Counted from the stretch's first letter, positions 1 to 6,990 are shown. The stretch is DNA of 7,144 bases from Flavobacteriales bacterium UBA4585 (GCA_949487015.1 CATAQZ010000097.1:1-7144); one strand, 5' to 3'. Numbers and translations are program-made. The notes: generated by a model not told the origin, from the letters alone.

Positions 1-9
1 AATACAATT

Positions 10-1494
10 ATGGAAGCAAAGACAAAGCGCGCAAGCGGAAGGGGTCTCTACGCCGAGGGCGATAAGAACCCACATGAACACGACGGAACGGTTCTCGAAA
101 CCAAAAACCCAACGGGCACTAAGAAACTCTACATCGAGTCGTACGGTTGCCAGATGAATTTCTCAGATAGCGAGATTGTTGCATCTGTTTTGGGTAAAGA
201 GGGTTATACGACCACACAAAATGCCGAGGAAGCAGATTTAGTATTACTGAACACCTGTTCTATTAGAGATAAAGCAGAACAAACCGTTCGTAACCGACTC
301 AATCATTTTAACGGCCACAAGAGGAAGAACCCCGACATGAAAATTGGGGTACTCGGCTGTATGGCAGAGCGTGTTAAAGGCAAACTTCTAGAAGAAGAGA
401 AATTGGTCGATCTAGTTGTGGGTCCAGATGCCTATAGAGATTTGCCGAATCTTTTGCAAGAGCTCGACGGTGGAAGAAAGGCAGTCAATGTAATTTTAAG
501 TAAGGAAGAAACTTACGACGATATTGAGCCGGTTCGCTTGGGTGGTAATGGAGTTAGTGCCTTCGTGTCCATTACTCGTGGCTGCGACAATATGTGTACG
601 TTCTGTGTAGTTCCGTTTACTCGTGGCCGAGAACGTTCGCGTAACCCGCAGACCATTGTAGACGAAGTATTGGACTTATCTGAACGTGGATACAAGGAAA
701 TCACTTTGTTAGGGCAAAACGTGGACAGCTACCTGTGGTACGGTGGCGGTTTGAAAAAAGATTTTGAGAAGGCGTCAGATGTTGCCAAAGCTAGTGCTGT
801 ACATTTCGCTGACCTCATGTCTATGGTTGCTGAAGCAGCACCGCACATGCGTATTCGCTTTTCTACTTCGAATCCGCAAGACATGCGCGACGATGTGCTG
901 GAGACCATTGCGAAATACAAGAACATCTGTAACTACATTCATTTGCCGGTGCAGTCGGGATCGTCGCGCATCTTAGAATTAATGAACCGCGGACACAACC
1001 GCGAAGAATATATGGCGCTGATTGATCGTATTCACCGTATTATACCGGGTTGCGCTATCAGCCACGACATGATTTCGGGATTCCCGACGGAAACGGAAGA
1101 GGATCATCAAGAGACATTGAGTCTGATGGATTATGTGAAATATGATTTCGGTTACATGTTCTTCTACAGTGAACGTCCTAATACGTATGCTGCTAGAAAA
1201 TTGGAAGATGATATTCCAGAGGAGGTGAAGAAACGCCGATTGACAGAAATCATTCAATTGCAAAGCAAGCATAGTCTGTACCGCCACGAACAAATGGTCG
1301 GTAAGACGTTTGAAGTTTTGGTGGAAGGAACCTCAAAAAAGAGTGAAGCACAATTGTTTGGACGAACGGATACGAACAGTGTAGTCGTTTTTGATCGCCA
1401 TGATTTTAAACCAGGCGACTTCGTTCATGTTAAGATTAATAGTTGTACTACAGCCACATTGTTGGGTTCAGTGGTAGCAAACCCTGAGGCTTAA
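10..1494 (+). CDS. miaB: tRNA-2-methylthio-N6-isopentenyladenosine(37) synthase MiaB
   Basis: Radical SAM methylthiotransferase that adds a methylthio group to N6-isopentenyladenosine at position 37 of tRNAs reading UNN codons; cytosolic. The three-domain layout is visible. The N-terminal UPF0004/MTTase domain starts near residue 40 (YIESYGCQMN) and has the auxiliary-cluster cysteines C47, C83 and C117. The radical SAM core carries C192-xxx-C196-xx-C199 (RGCDNMCTFC), followed by FTRGRERSR. A C-terminal TRAM RNA-binding domain covers about 424-490. The segment LWYGGGLKKDFE and the motif FSTSNPQDM are typical of Bacteroidota MiaB. At 494 aa it is somewhat longer than E. coli MiaB (about 474), mainly through a roughly 38-residue polar N-terminal extension. 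Only nine bases precede this ATG and they contain no in-frame stop, so a start outside the window cannot be excluded. It is the first of five closely packed genes, with 13 bp to the next. Confidence 0.97.
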   Translation: MEAKTKRASGRGLYAEGDKNPHEHDGTVLETKNPTGTKKLYIESYGCQMNFSDSEIVASVLGKEGYTTTQNAEEADLVLLNTCSIRDKAEQTVRNRLNHFNGHKRKNPDMKIGVLGCMAERVKGKLLEEEKLVDLVVGPDAYRDLPNLLQELDGGRKAVNVILSKEETYDDIEPVRLGGNGVSAFVSITRGCDNMCTFCVVPFTRGRERSRNPQTIVDEVLDLSERGYKEITLLGQNVDSYLWYGGGLKKDFEKASDVAKASAVHFADLMSMVAEAAPHMRIRFSTSNPQDMRDDVLETIAKYKNICNYIHLPVQSGSSRILELMNRGHNREEYMALIDRIHRIIPGCAISHDMISGFPTETEEDHQETLSLMDYVKYDFGYMFFYSERPNTYAARKLEDDIPEEVKKRRLTEIIQLQSKHSLYRHEQMVGKTFEVLVEGTSKKSEAQLFGRTDTNSVVVFDRHDFKPGDFVHVKINSCTTATLLGSVVANPEA

Positions 1495-1507
1495 ATTAAT
1501 TGAAGCT

Positions 1508-2752
1508 ATGTCAGATATCAAAAGCATAAAACAACGTTTCGGAATTATTGGGGTAAGTCCATTACTGGACCGCGCCTTAGAGAAAGCCGTGCAAGTTGCG
1601 CCTACAGATATCAGTGTGCTCGTCACCGGAGAGAGTGGTGTGGGTAAAGAGAGCATACCTAAGATTATTCATGCACTGAGCCACAGAAAACACAATCCAT
1701 ACATCGCGGTAAACTGTGGTGCTATCCCAGAAGGAACTATAGATTCAGAACTTTTCGGACATGAAAAAGGCGCCTTTACTGGAGCGACCGGAGCGCGCAA
1801 AGGATATTTTGAGGAGGCCGATGCGGGTACTATATTTTTAGATGAGGTCGGCGAGCTGCCTTTGCCTTCTCAAGTTCGGTTGTTACGCGTTCTAGAAACG
1901 GGCGAATTTATTCGTGTAGGCGCATCAAGAGCAAATAAAATAGATGTGCGCGTTGTAGGAGCCACGAATGTGGGCATGATCAATGCCATCAAAAATCACA
2001 AATTCCGTGAGGATTTATATTACCGATTAAACACTGTAGAAATTCATCTGCCGCCTTTGCGGGAGCGTCCTTCGGATATACATCTGTTGTTTCGAAAGTT
2101 CGCCTCTGATTTCGCGAATAAATACCATCTTCCGCCGCTGCGTCTAGATGATGAGGCAGTGCGATTGTTGGAGCATTACCGCTGGCCTGGAAACATTCGC
2201 CAGTTGCGTAACCTCGCCGAGCAGATGAGTGTGATCGAAACGACACGGTTAGTAGGTAAAGAGGTGCTTAAAGCATATTTACCGGAGGTGGATGCTCCTA
2301 ACCTTCCTGCATTGGCCAATTCCCGGATAAGTGATGGGGTCAGTAATGCGGATTTTGCAAAAGAGCGAGAAGCGTTATACAAGCTTTTGTTCGAGATGCG
2401 TTCGGAATTAAATGCCCTTAAAAAGGCGGTTCAGAATGGTGAAGGCTTCTATGAAGGTGTTCAGCGTGAATACCCGCAGATTGGCGCAGAATATACCGAG
2501 CGTTCTTCAGTGACGCCTTATACGGGAAATGGATCGAACGACGTTTCTTTTGTAAATCCGGACGAATACGACGCCTTCGATGACGATACGCATACCATTG
2601 AAATTGAGAATCTGAGTCTAGTCGACAAAGAAATTGAATTGATCAAAAAGGCATTGGACAAGACGCAAGGAAAACGAAAGGCTGCTGCTAAAGAATTAGG
2701 CATATCCGAACGTACCTTGTACCGGAAGATCAAACAATACAACCTAGAATAA
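1508..2752 (+). CDS. Sigma-54 interacting AAA+ transcriptional activator with Fis-type HTH, no sensor domain
   Basis: Bacterial enhancer-binding protein expected to hydrolyse ATP and remodel sigma-54 RNA polymerase at -24/-12 promoters. The AAA+ domain starts almost at the N-terminus: Walker A GESGVGKE (41-48), the sigma-54 contact loop GAFTGA intact at 88-93, Walker B IFLDEVGELP (D112, E113), and FREDLYYRL (166-174) with the conserved arginines, then WPGNIRQLRN (226-235). A linker of about 120 residues follows. It holds a likely coiled coil (about 284-310, EREALYKLLFEMRSELNALK) and an acidic stretch (351-360). The C-terminus is a Fis-type HTH (about 372-412, AAAKELGISERTLYRKIKQ). Receiver, GAF and PAS domains are all absent, so control must come from expression level, a partner protein or the linker. 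The family is common in Bacteroidota next to miaB and lptE; its target is not shown by the sequence. The stop overlaps the lptE start by one base. Confidence 0.95.
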   Translation: MSDIKSIKQRFGIIGVSPLLDRALEKAVQVAPTDISVLVTGESGVGKESIPKIIHALSHRKHNPYIAVNCGAIPEGTIDSELFGHEKGAFTGATGARKGYFEEADAGTIFLDEVGELPLPSQVRLLRVLETGEFIRVGASRANKIDVRVVGATNVGMINAIKNHKFREDLYYRLNTVEIHLPPLRERPSDIHLLFRKFASDFANKYHLPPLRLDDEAVRLLEHYRWPGNIRQLRNLAEQMSVIETTRLVGKEVLKAYLPEVDAPNLPALANSRISDGVSNADFAKEREALYKLLFEMRSELNALKKAVQNGEGFYEGVQREYPQIGAEYTERSSVTPYTGNGSNDVSFVNPDEYDAFDDDTHTIEIENLSLVDKEIELIKKALDKTQGKRKAAAKELGISERTLYRKIKQYNLE

Positions 2753-3255
2753 TGCGCCTATTTTCTTTCTTTCCTGCAGTGCTGGTTCTCCTCATCCTCT
2801 CAGGATGTAAAGGCGGTTACAGCTTTACTGGTGGAAATGTAGGAGAGGCAAAGACATTAAACGTAGATTTCTTTGACAATACTGCTGCGATCGTGAATCC
2901 AGAGATGTCACAGATTTTTACCGAATCGCTGAAAGACATCTTCGTACAGCAAACTTCATTGCGTTTAGTCGAAGGTCCCGCGGATATGGAGTTTTCAGGC
3001 GCTATTACAGATTACAGTTTACGACCACAAGCGGCGCGCGGTCCTAGTGAGGTTTCACAGATGCGCTTTACTATTTCTGTTAAGGTTTCCTTTGAGAATA
3101 GCATTGCCGATGAAAACAGTTTTGAGCAGCGTTTTAGCCGATCTCGCGATTACGATGCGGATTTGAATTTTTCCGATATTGAAACAGAATTGGCAGCGGA
3201 GATTATGAAGGAATTGACGGAAGATATTTTAAACCGAGCTATTGCTAATTGGTAG
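2752..3255 (+). CDS. lptE: LptE-family LPS assembly lipoprotein
   Basis: Predicted outer-membrane lipoprotein that plugs the LptD barrel and helps deliver lipopolysaccharide to the cell surface. The N-terminus is a lipoprotein signal peptide: M-R-L, a hydrophobic core (about 4-16), and lipobox LSGC with the acylated cysteine at C19. The mature part begins GGYSFTGGNVGEAKT, typical of Bacteroidota LptE, with further matches in VNPEMSQIFTESLKD, the region around SRDYDADLNF, and the C-terminal LTEDILNRAIANW. The length of 167 aa is normal for the family. The ATG shares one base with the preceding TAA, and the TAG is followed directly by the next ATG, so coupling with both neighbours is likely. 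Bacteroidota LptE is very diverged from E. coli LptE; the call rests on recalled family sequence style, not on a search. Confidence 0.9.
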   Translation: MRLFSFFPAVLVLLILSGCKGGYSFTGGNVGEAKTLNVDFFDNTAAIVNPEMSQIFTESLKDIFVQQTSLRLVEGPADMEFSGAITDYSLRPQAARGPSEVSQMRFTISVKVSFENSIADENSFEQRFSRSRDYDADLNFSDIETELAAEIMKELTEDILNRAIANW

Positions 3256-4452
3256 ATGAACGCAAAGAAAATCGAAGAATTATATACCCACCCTGAGCGT
3301 TTAAATGCTTCTGAGCTTGCTATGCTCAAACAGGCGGTATCGGATTTTCCCTATGCAGCTCCATTACAAGCACTTTACATGAAAGCGCTGCAGCAGCAAG
3401 AAAGTTATTTGTTGCCCGCCCAAGTAAAGCGAACTGCTATTGCTACACCAAATCGAGAGGCTTTAAAAGTATATTTTGACAGTCATACCAGTTTAGCAGC
3501 TCCAATTGAAAAAATCGTCGTGCCCTCGAAGCCGGCTGAGGTTGAGAAAAAAACGCCGGTAGCAAAAAAGAAAAAAACGAAGAAAGCATCGGCTTCCCCT
3601 GCGCCCAAAATGGAGGTTACAAAACCTGTTGCCCCGAAGAAAACAACAGGAGTACCCGAGGATCTATCACACTTGCCTGAGGCTGTTCGAAACGCTATCC
3701 TGCGATCTCGTGCTTTACGCGGTAAAGATGTACCGGAAGGATCAGTCGTTAAGCCTTCTCAATCGAATAAGAAAGAGGATAGCAATCAATCCCCGTTAAC
3801 TGTTGAAAAATCCGATGCTACGGCTCCAAAAGATGCAGTAGCTGAGGTTACTGTTACTAATGGTGGTGTTGACGTAAAGCAAGAGCCTAAAAAGAAGGCT
3901 GTTGTAGCGAAAGAGACGAAAGAACCATCATCTTTGGATCAGTCAAACATGAATACTGAGACGGCAAATATCGCCATCGATGTACCCTCGTTTGAATTGG
4001 AGACCGATTTAAAAAACACAACAGCGCAGGATTCAAAAGTACCTAAGCAACCTGTCGAAAAATCTCCGGCTTGGGAGGCGCCGGAAGAACGTGAGATGCC
4101 TTTTAGTGAAAAAGCTTCCTTTTTGCAGTGGTTAAATGCAGAAACGAAGGTTGCGCCCACAGCGGTCTCTTCAACTAAAAAGGCGGCAGCGGCAGGACCA
4201 GATATTAAAAAAATTATTCGCGAGTTGCCTAAGTTTGAAGGAAACAAGCGCGACGGAAAAATCAACGTTTTTAGTCTTGAAGCGGATGGTCAAGGTCGCT
4301 TCGTAACGGAAACATTGGCAGAGATTTACCTGAAGCAAGGGCTTTTTGAGAAGGCAATTAAATCCTACGAGGTACTAAGTTTGAAATACCCGGAAAAAAG
4401 TAGTTTCTTTGCCGACCGAATTAGAGCAATTAAGAAAGAAAAGAACTCATGA
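3256..4452 (+). CDS. Bacteroidota-type low-complexity protein with C-terminal TPR-like helix pair, function unknown
   Basis: Function not recognised. Three parts are visible. Residues 1-75 form a helical N-terminal module (ELYTHPERLNASELAMLKQA, then FPYAAPLQALYMKALQQQ and NREALKVYF), which resembles the start of many uncharacterised Bacteroidota proteins. Residues about 85-340 are low complexity, rich in Lys, Ala, Pro, Val, Ser and Glu, and probably disordered; they contain the short motif SFLQWLN (288-294), of a kind I recall from related proteins. Residues about 351-390 resemble a TPR helix pair (ETLAEIYLKQGLFEKAIKSY, then LKYPEKSSFF). There is no signal peptide or membrane segment, so a cytosolic location is inferred. 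The ATG follows the lptE stop with no gap and the TGA overlaps the secG ATG by four bases, so it is almost certainly translated together with envelope genes. A scaffold role would fit but is unproven. Confidence 0.88.
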   Translation: MNAKKIEELYTHPERLNASELAMLKQAVSDFPYAAPLQALYMKALQQQESYLLPAQVKRTAIATPNREALKVYFDSHTSLAAPIEKIVVPSKPAEVEKKTPVAKKKKTKKASASPAPKMEVTKPVAPKKTTGVPEDLSHLPEAVRNAILRSRALRGKDVPEGSVVKPSQSNKKEDSNQSPLTVEKSDATAPKDAVAEVTVTNGGVDVKQEPKKKAVVAKETKEPSSLDQSNMNTETANIAIDVPSFELETDLKNTTAQDSKVPKQPVEKSPAWEAPEEREMPFSEKASFLQWLNAETKVAPTAVSSTKKAAAAGPDIKKIIRELPKFEGNKRDGKINVFSLEADGQGRFVTETLAEIYLKQGLFEKAIKSYEVLSLKYPEKSSFFADRIRAIKKEKNS

Positions 4453-4823
4453 CAGCATTATTCTCCATATTGATCGTAGTAGTGTCGATCCTACTCGTTT
4501 TGGTGATTCTCGTTCAAAATCCTAAAGGCGGTGGTTTGAGCTCTGCTTTTGGTGGTGATAGCCCACAAATGTTGGGTGGCGTTAAAAAGACAACAGACTT
4601 TTTAGACAAAGCAACTTGGGCCTTGGTCATTGGTTTGTTCGTCCTTGTGATCGGTATGAACCTTGTTTCAACTGACGCAGATGTTGTTTTAGAAGATACA
4701 TTGATTAACGAACAAGTTGAGGATGCTATGCCGTTCCAGCCACAGATGCCTGCAGCACCTGCGGGTGAAGCAGCACCTACTGGTGAGGCACCTGTAGAAG
4801 GAATGCCTGAGAGTGTAGAATAA
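4449..4823 (+). CDS. secG: Preprotein translocase subunit SecG
   Basis: Small inner-membrane subunit of the SecYEG channel, which assists SecA-driven protein export. Two membrane segments are clear: residues about 3-22 (an I/V/L-rich run) and about 55-73 (ATWALVIGLFVLVIGMNL). Between them lies the SecG signature QNPKGGGLSSAFGG (23-36), followed by a short loop. After the second segment comes a tail of about 50 residues rich in Asp, Glu, Pro, Ala and Gly; with the usual SecG topology it would lie on the periplasmic side. At 124 aa it is a little longer than E. coli SecG (110 aa), owing to this tail. The start codon lies inside the stop region of the preceding gene (ATGA). It is the last gene of the unit, with a strong terminator starting 22 bases after its stop. 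Confidence 0.96.
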   Translation: MTALFSILIVVVSILLVLVILVQNPKGGGLSSAFGGDSPQMLGGVKKTTDFLDKATWALVIGLFVLVIGMNLVSTDADVVLEDTLINEQVEDAMPFQPQMPAAPAGEAAPTGEAPVEGMPESVE

Positions 4824-4826
4824 TCC

Positions 4827-4837
4827 GTCAATTTGAC
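4827..4837. repeat. 11-bp palindrome after secG
   Basis: GTCAA-T-TTGAC is a perfect 5-bp inverted repeat around a central T, three bases after the secG stop codon and nine bases before the terminator stem. It could be a protein-binding site or chance in AT-rich DNA. Its TTGAC half runs straight into the first copy of the CTTTRGCATAAAA motif. Confidence 0.35.
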
Positions 4838-4849
4838 TTTAGCATAAAA
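4837..4849 (+). repeat. First copy of the 13-bp direct repeat CTTTRGCATAAAA
   Basis: CTTTAGCATAAAA matches the second copy at 4941-4953 at 12 of 13 positions, the only difference being A for G at position 5. The last four A bases form the base of the terminator stem. Function unknown; it may be the remnant of a duplicated promoter element. Confidence 0.5.
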
Positions 4850-4883
4850 CCCGCGCAGCAGAGCTGCGCGGGTTTTTATTTTT
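4846..4883 (+). terminator. Rho-independent terminator of the miaB-secG unit
   Basis: A perfect 14-bp stem joins 4846-4859 (AAAACCCGCGCAGC) to 4863-4876 (GCTGCGCGGGTTTT) with a 3-base AGA loop, or five bases if the closing C-G pair opens. The T-rich run TTTTTATTTTT (4873-4883) follows. Ten of the pairs are GC-rich core. This is strong enough to separate the miaB-secG unit from groESL. On the opposite strand only four T residues follow the stem, so it would act weakly in reverse. Confidence 0.93.
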
Positions 4884-4897
4884 ATGTGCCAAAATTT

Positions 4898-4917
4898 CGC
4901 GCGGCGACTGCCGCGCG
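4898..4917. other. GC-only hairpin without T-run upstream of groES
   Basis: An 8-bp stem made entirely of G-C pairs (CGCGCGGC at 4898-4905 with GCCGCGCG at 4910-4917) closes a GACT loop. It lies 21 bases downstream of the terminator stem. The + strand continues GTGACACTC, so it is not an intrinsic terminator in that direction; on the minus strand it is followed by a short mixed A/T stretch only. Possible roles are 3'-end protection of the upstream transcript, a back-up structure, or an element of groESL control. Confidence 0.55.
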
Positions 4918-4918
4918 G

Positions 4919-4932
4919 TGACACTCTGACAC
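4919..4932 (+). repeat. Tandem TGACAC repeat
   Basis: TGACAC occurs at 4919-4924 and again at 4927-4932, separated by TC, so the period is 8 bp. It lies ten bases or more upstream of the candidate groES promoter, a position suitable for an activator or repressor site. It is also short enough to be chance. Confidence 0.35.
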
Positions 4933-4957
4933 AGAAAATGCTTTGGCATAAAATTCC
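4926..4957 (+). promoter_or_regulatory. Candidate groESL promoter region
   Basis: A promoter is required between the terminator and groES, and this stretch is the best candidate. Two readings compete. One is a sigma-70-like pair, CTGACA (4926-4931), 17 bp, TAAAAT (4949-4954), each box five of six to the E. coli consensus; the main Bacteroidota sigma factor, however, prefers TTTG and TAnnTTTG boxes. The other is a sigma-54-like element TTGGCAT (4943-4949) followed by TTCC (4954-4957), where the -24 half is good, but the -12 half lacks the GC and the spacing is one base short. A convincing TAnnTTTG box was not found. The groES ATG is about 40 bases downstream. Confidence 0.35.
4941..4953 (+). 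repeat. Second copy of the 13-bp direct repeat CTTTRGCATAAAA
   Basis: CTTTGGCATAAAA, 12 of 13 identical to 4837-4849, with start points 104 bp apart. Its TTTGGCA core (4942-4948) is also present inverted as TGCCAAA at 4887-4893, so the GC-only hairpin sits between inverted copies. This copy falls inside the candidate groESL promoter. Confidence 0.5.
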
Positions 4958-4995
4958 ATGTAGAAGAGAGGAAACTTTAACTAAAAACATAATTC

Positions 4996-5274
4996 ATGGC
5001 AGATTTAAACATTCGTCCATTAGCTGACAGAGTAATCATTGAACCTGCAGCTGCTGAAACTACGACTGCATCTGGAATCATCATTCCTGATACAGCGCAA
5101 GAGAAGCCTCAAAAAGGTACGGTAGTAGCCGTGGGCCCAGGTAAAAAAGAGGAGCCTATGACTGTAAATGTTGGTGACGTAGTATTGTATGGTAAGTACA
5201 GCGGCACTGAGTTCAAGTATGAAAATGGTGATTACCTCATTATGCGTGAGGCAGACATCATGGCAATTGTTTAA
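4996..5274 (+). CDS. groES: Co-chaperonin GroES (Cpn10)
   Basis: Heptameric lid of the GroEL folding chamber; cytosolic. The 92-residue protein is of usual length and opens with the family pattern NIRPLADRVIIEP. A mobile loop spans about 19-38 and contains the hydrophobic GroEL-contact triplet III (28-30) followed by PDTAQEKPQKG. The core strands VVAVGPGK, VGDVVLYGKYSGTEF and YLIMREADIMAIV complete the beta-barrel. The ATG is the only sensible start, since it gives the canonical N-terminus. The leader is A-rich (CTAAAAACATAATTC); the only purine run, AGAGAGGAAA, ends about 20 bases before the ATG, too far for a standard ribosome binding site. No CIRCE element precedes it, so HrcA control is not suggested. 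First gene of the groESL operon. Confidence 0.98.
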   Translation: MADLNIRPLADRVIIEPAAAETTTASGIIIPDTAQEKPQKGTVVAVGPGKKEEPMTVNVGDVVLYGKYSGTEFKYENGDYLIMREADIMAIV

Positions 5275-5296
5275 TCAAACGAAAAAACCATAAATC

Positions 5297-6931
5297 ATGG
5301 CAAAAGAAATTTCATTTGACGTAGATGCAAGAAACAGCCTCAAAGCAGGTGTGGACGCATTGGCAGATGCGGTAAAAGTGACCTTAGGTCCAAAAGGCCG
5401 TAACGTAATTATAGAAAAAGCATTTGGTGCACCGCACGTCACAAAAGACGGCGTCACTGTTGCAAAAGAAATTGAGCTCGAAGACAAGTTGCAGAACTTG
5501 GGCGCACAAATGGTAAAGGAAGTGGCTTCTAAAACCGCAGATATCGCAGGTGATGGAACTACTACAGCTACTGTATTGGCACAAGCAATCTACCATCACG
5601 GTCTGAAGAACGTGGCCGCAGGAGCAAACCCAATGGATTTAAAGCGCGGAATCGATAAAGCAGTTACAGCGTTGGTTGCTGAATTGAAGTCCCTCAGCCA
5701 AGAGGTGGGTGACGACAACAGTAAAATCGAGCAAGTTGCTTCAATCTCATCGAACAATGACAGCACCATCGGTAAATTGATCGCTGAGGCAATGGCCAAA
5801 GTGAAAAATGAAGGTGTGATTACTGTCGAAGAAGCGAAGGGTACAGAGACGTATGTCGATGTGGTTGAAGGTATGCAGTTTGATCGCGGATACTTAAGCC
5901 CATATTTCACAACCAACACTGAGAAGATGGTTGCTGAATTGGAAAATCCATTAATCCTGATCTACGACAAGAAAGTAAGTTCTATGAAGGAATTGCTTCC
6001 TGTACTAGAGCCTGCAGCTCAAAGTGGTCGTCCATTGTTGATCATTGCAGAAGATGTTGACGGTGAAGCTTTAGCAACATTAGTAGTCAACCGTATTCGT
6101 GGCTCACTCAAAATTGCAGCGGTGAAAGCACCAGGATTTGGTGACCGTCGTAAAGCAATGCTCGAAGATATCGCTGTCTTAACTGGCGGCCAAGTCATCT
6201 CTGAGGAGCGCGGTATGACGCTTGAAGGAGCGACAATGGAGATGCTGGGAACGGCGGAAAAAGTGACAATAGACAAGGATAACACTACAGTTGTCAACGG
6301 TGCTGGTGAGCGTGAGGCTATTGCAAGTCGTGTGAATCAAATCAAAGCGCAAATCGAAAATACTACTTCTGATTACGATCGTGAAAAACTACAAGAACGT
6401 CTAGCGAAGCTCGCTGGTGGTGTTGCTGTACTTTATGTAGGAGCTGCTTCTGAAGTGGAAATGAAGGAGAAGAAAGACCGTGTAGATGATGCACTTGCAG
6501 CTACTAAAGCGGCAGTAGAAGAAGGCTTTGTTCCCGGAGGTGGTGTAGCGCTTGTTCGCGTAAGCTCAGCACTAGAAGATCTAAAAGGTGAAAACGAAGA
6601 CGAAAGTACCGGTATTCAAATCATCTATAAAGCTATTGAAGAGCCGCTACGTCAGATAGTGCACAATGCAGGTCTAGAAGGTTCTGTAGTCGTTGCTAAA
6701 GTAAAAGAAGGCACAGGCGATTACGGATTCAATGCGAAGACTGACGTTTACGAAAACATGTATGATGCAGGTGTTATTGATCCGACGAAAGTGACGCGTG
6801 TTGCGCTCGAAAATGCGGCATCGGTTGCAGGATTGTTGTTGACTACTGAAGCTACCATTACTGAGATTCCTAAGGAAGAGCCAGCAATGCCTCCTGGCGG
6901 CGGCATGGGCGGCGGCATGGGAATGATGTAA
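5297..6931 (+). CDS. groEL: Chaperonin GroEL (Cpn60)
   Basis: ATP-driven 14-mer chaperonin that encloses unfolded proteins; cytosolic. The length of 544 aa is close to E. coli GroEL (548). The equatorial nucleotide site is intact: TLGPKGRNV (29-37), TKDG with D51, GDGTTTATV (85-93) with D86, and the catalytic aspartate D398 in RVDDAL, followed by the family signature AATKAAVEEGFVPGGG. The apical domain (about 190-375) includes YLSPYF and KAPGFGDRRK. The C-terminus ends in the flexible Gly-Met tail GGGMGGGMGMM. It starts 22 bases after groES with the leader AACGAAAAAACCATAAATC, A-rich and without a clear Shine-Dalgarno motif. It is the single-copy, general type as far as this window shows, with no missing catalytic residue. 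A terminator follows after 29 bases. Confidence 0.99.
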   Translation: MAKEISFDVDARNSLKAGVDALADAVKVTLGPKGRNVIIEKAFGAPHVTKDGVTVAKEIELEDKLQNLGAQMVKEVASKTADIAGDGTTTATVLAQAIYHHGLKNVAAGANPMDLKRGIDKAVTALVAELKSLSQEVGDDNSKIEQVASISSNNDSTIGKLIAEAMAKVKNEGVITVEEAKGTETYVDVVEGMQFDRGYLSPYFTTNTEKMVAELENPLILIYDKKVSSMKELLPVLEPAAQSGRPLLIIAEDVDGEALATLVVNRIRGSLKIAAVKAPGFGDRRKAMLEDIAVLTGGQVISEERGMTLEGATMEMLGTAEKVTIDKDNTTVVNGAGEREAIASRVNQIKAQIENTTSDYDREKLQERLAKLAGGVAVLYVGAASEVEMKEKKDRVDDALAATKAAVEEGFVPGGGVALVRVSSALEDLKGENEDESTGIQIIYKAIEEPLRQIVHNAGLEGSVVVAKVKEGTGDYGFNAKTDVYENMYDAGVIDPTKVTRVALENAASVAGLLLTTEATITEIPKEEPAMPPGGGMGGGMGMM

Positions 6932-6960
6932 TCCGGTTGCTTATATCGTATAAATGCGAG

Positions 6961-6990
6961 AGCCACTCCTTTATTGGGGTGGCTTTTTTT
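6961..6990 (+). terminator. Rho-independent terminator of groESL
   Basis: The stem AGCCACTCC (6961-6969) pairs with GGGGTGGCT (6976-6984) over nine pairs, one of them a T-G wobble, with the 6-base loop TTTATT. A run of seven T (6984-6990) follows. On the minus strand no T-run follows the stem, so it serves mainly groEL and not the convergent gene. Confidence 0.93.

Noticed and set aside
979..1293. 104-codon minus-strand reading frame inside miaB
   Set aside because: It is antisense to the conserved radical SAM core of MiaB, rich in Phe, Ile and His, and shows no domain.
4514..4990. 158-codon minus-strand reading frame across secG and the intergenic region
   Set aside because: It is antisense to secG and runs through the terminator and the GC hairpin; its Pro/Ala/Gly-rich translation mirrors the secG tail and has no recognisable domain.
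4824..4995. CIRCE operator (TTAGCACTC-N9-GAGTGCTAA) before groES
   Set aside because: Only TTAGCA (4839-4844) resembles part of the left half. It continues TAAAA, and no matching right half follows at nine bases.
6899..6931. GGCGGCATGG repeats at the groEL end as a DNA repeat element
   Set aside because: They encode the normal Gly-Met C-terminal tail of GroEL.
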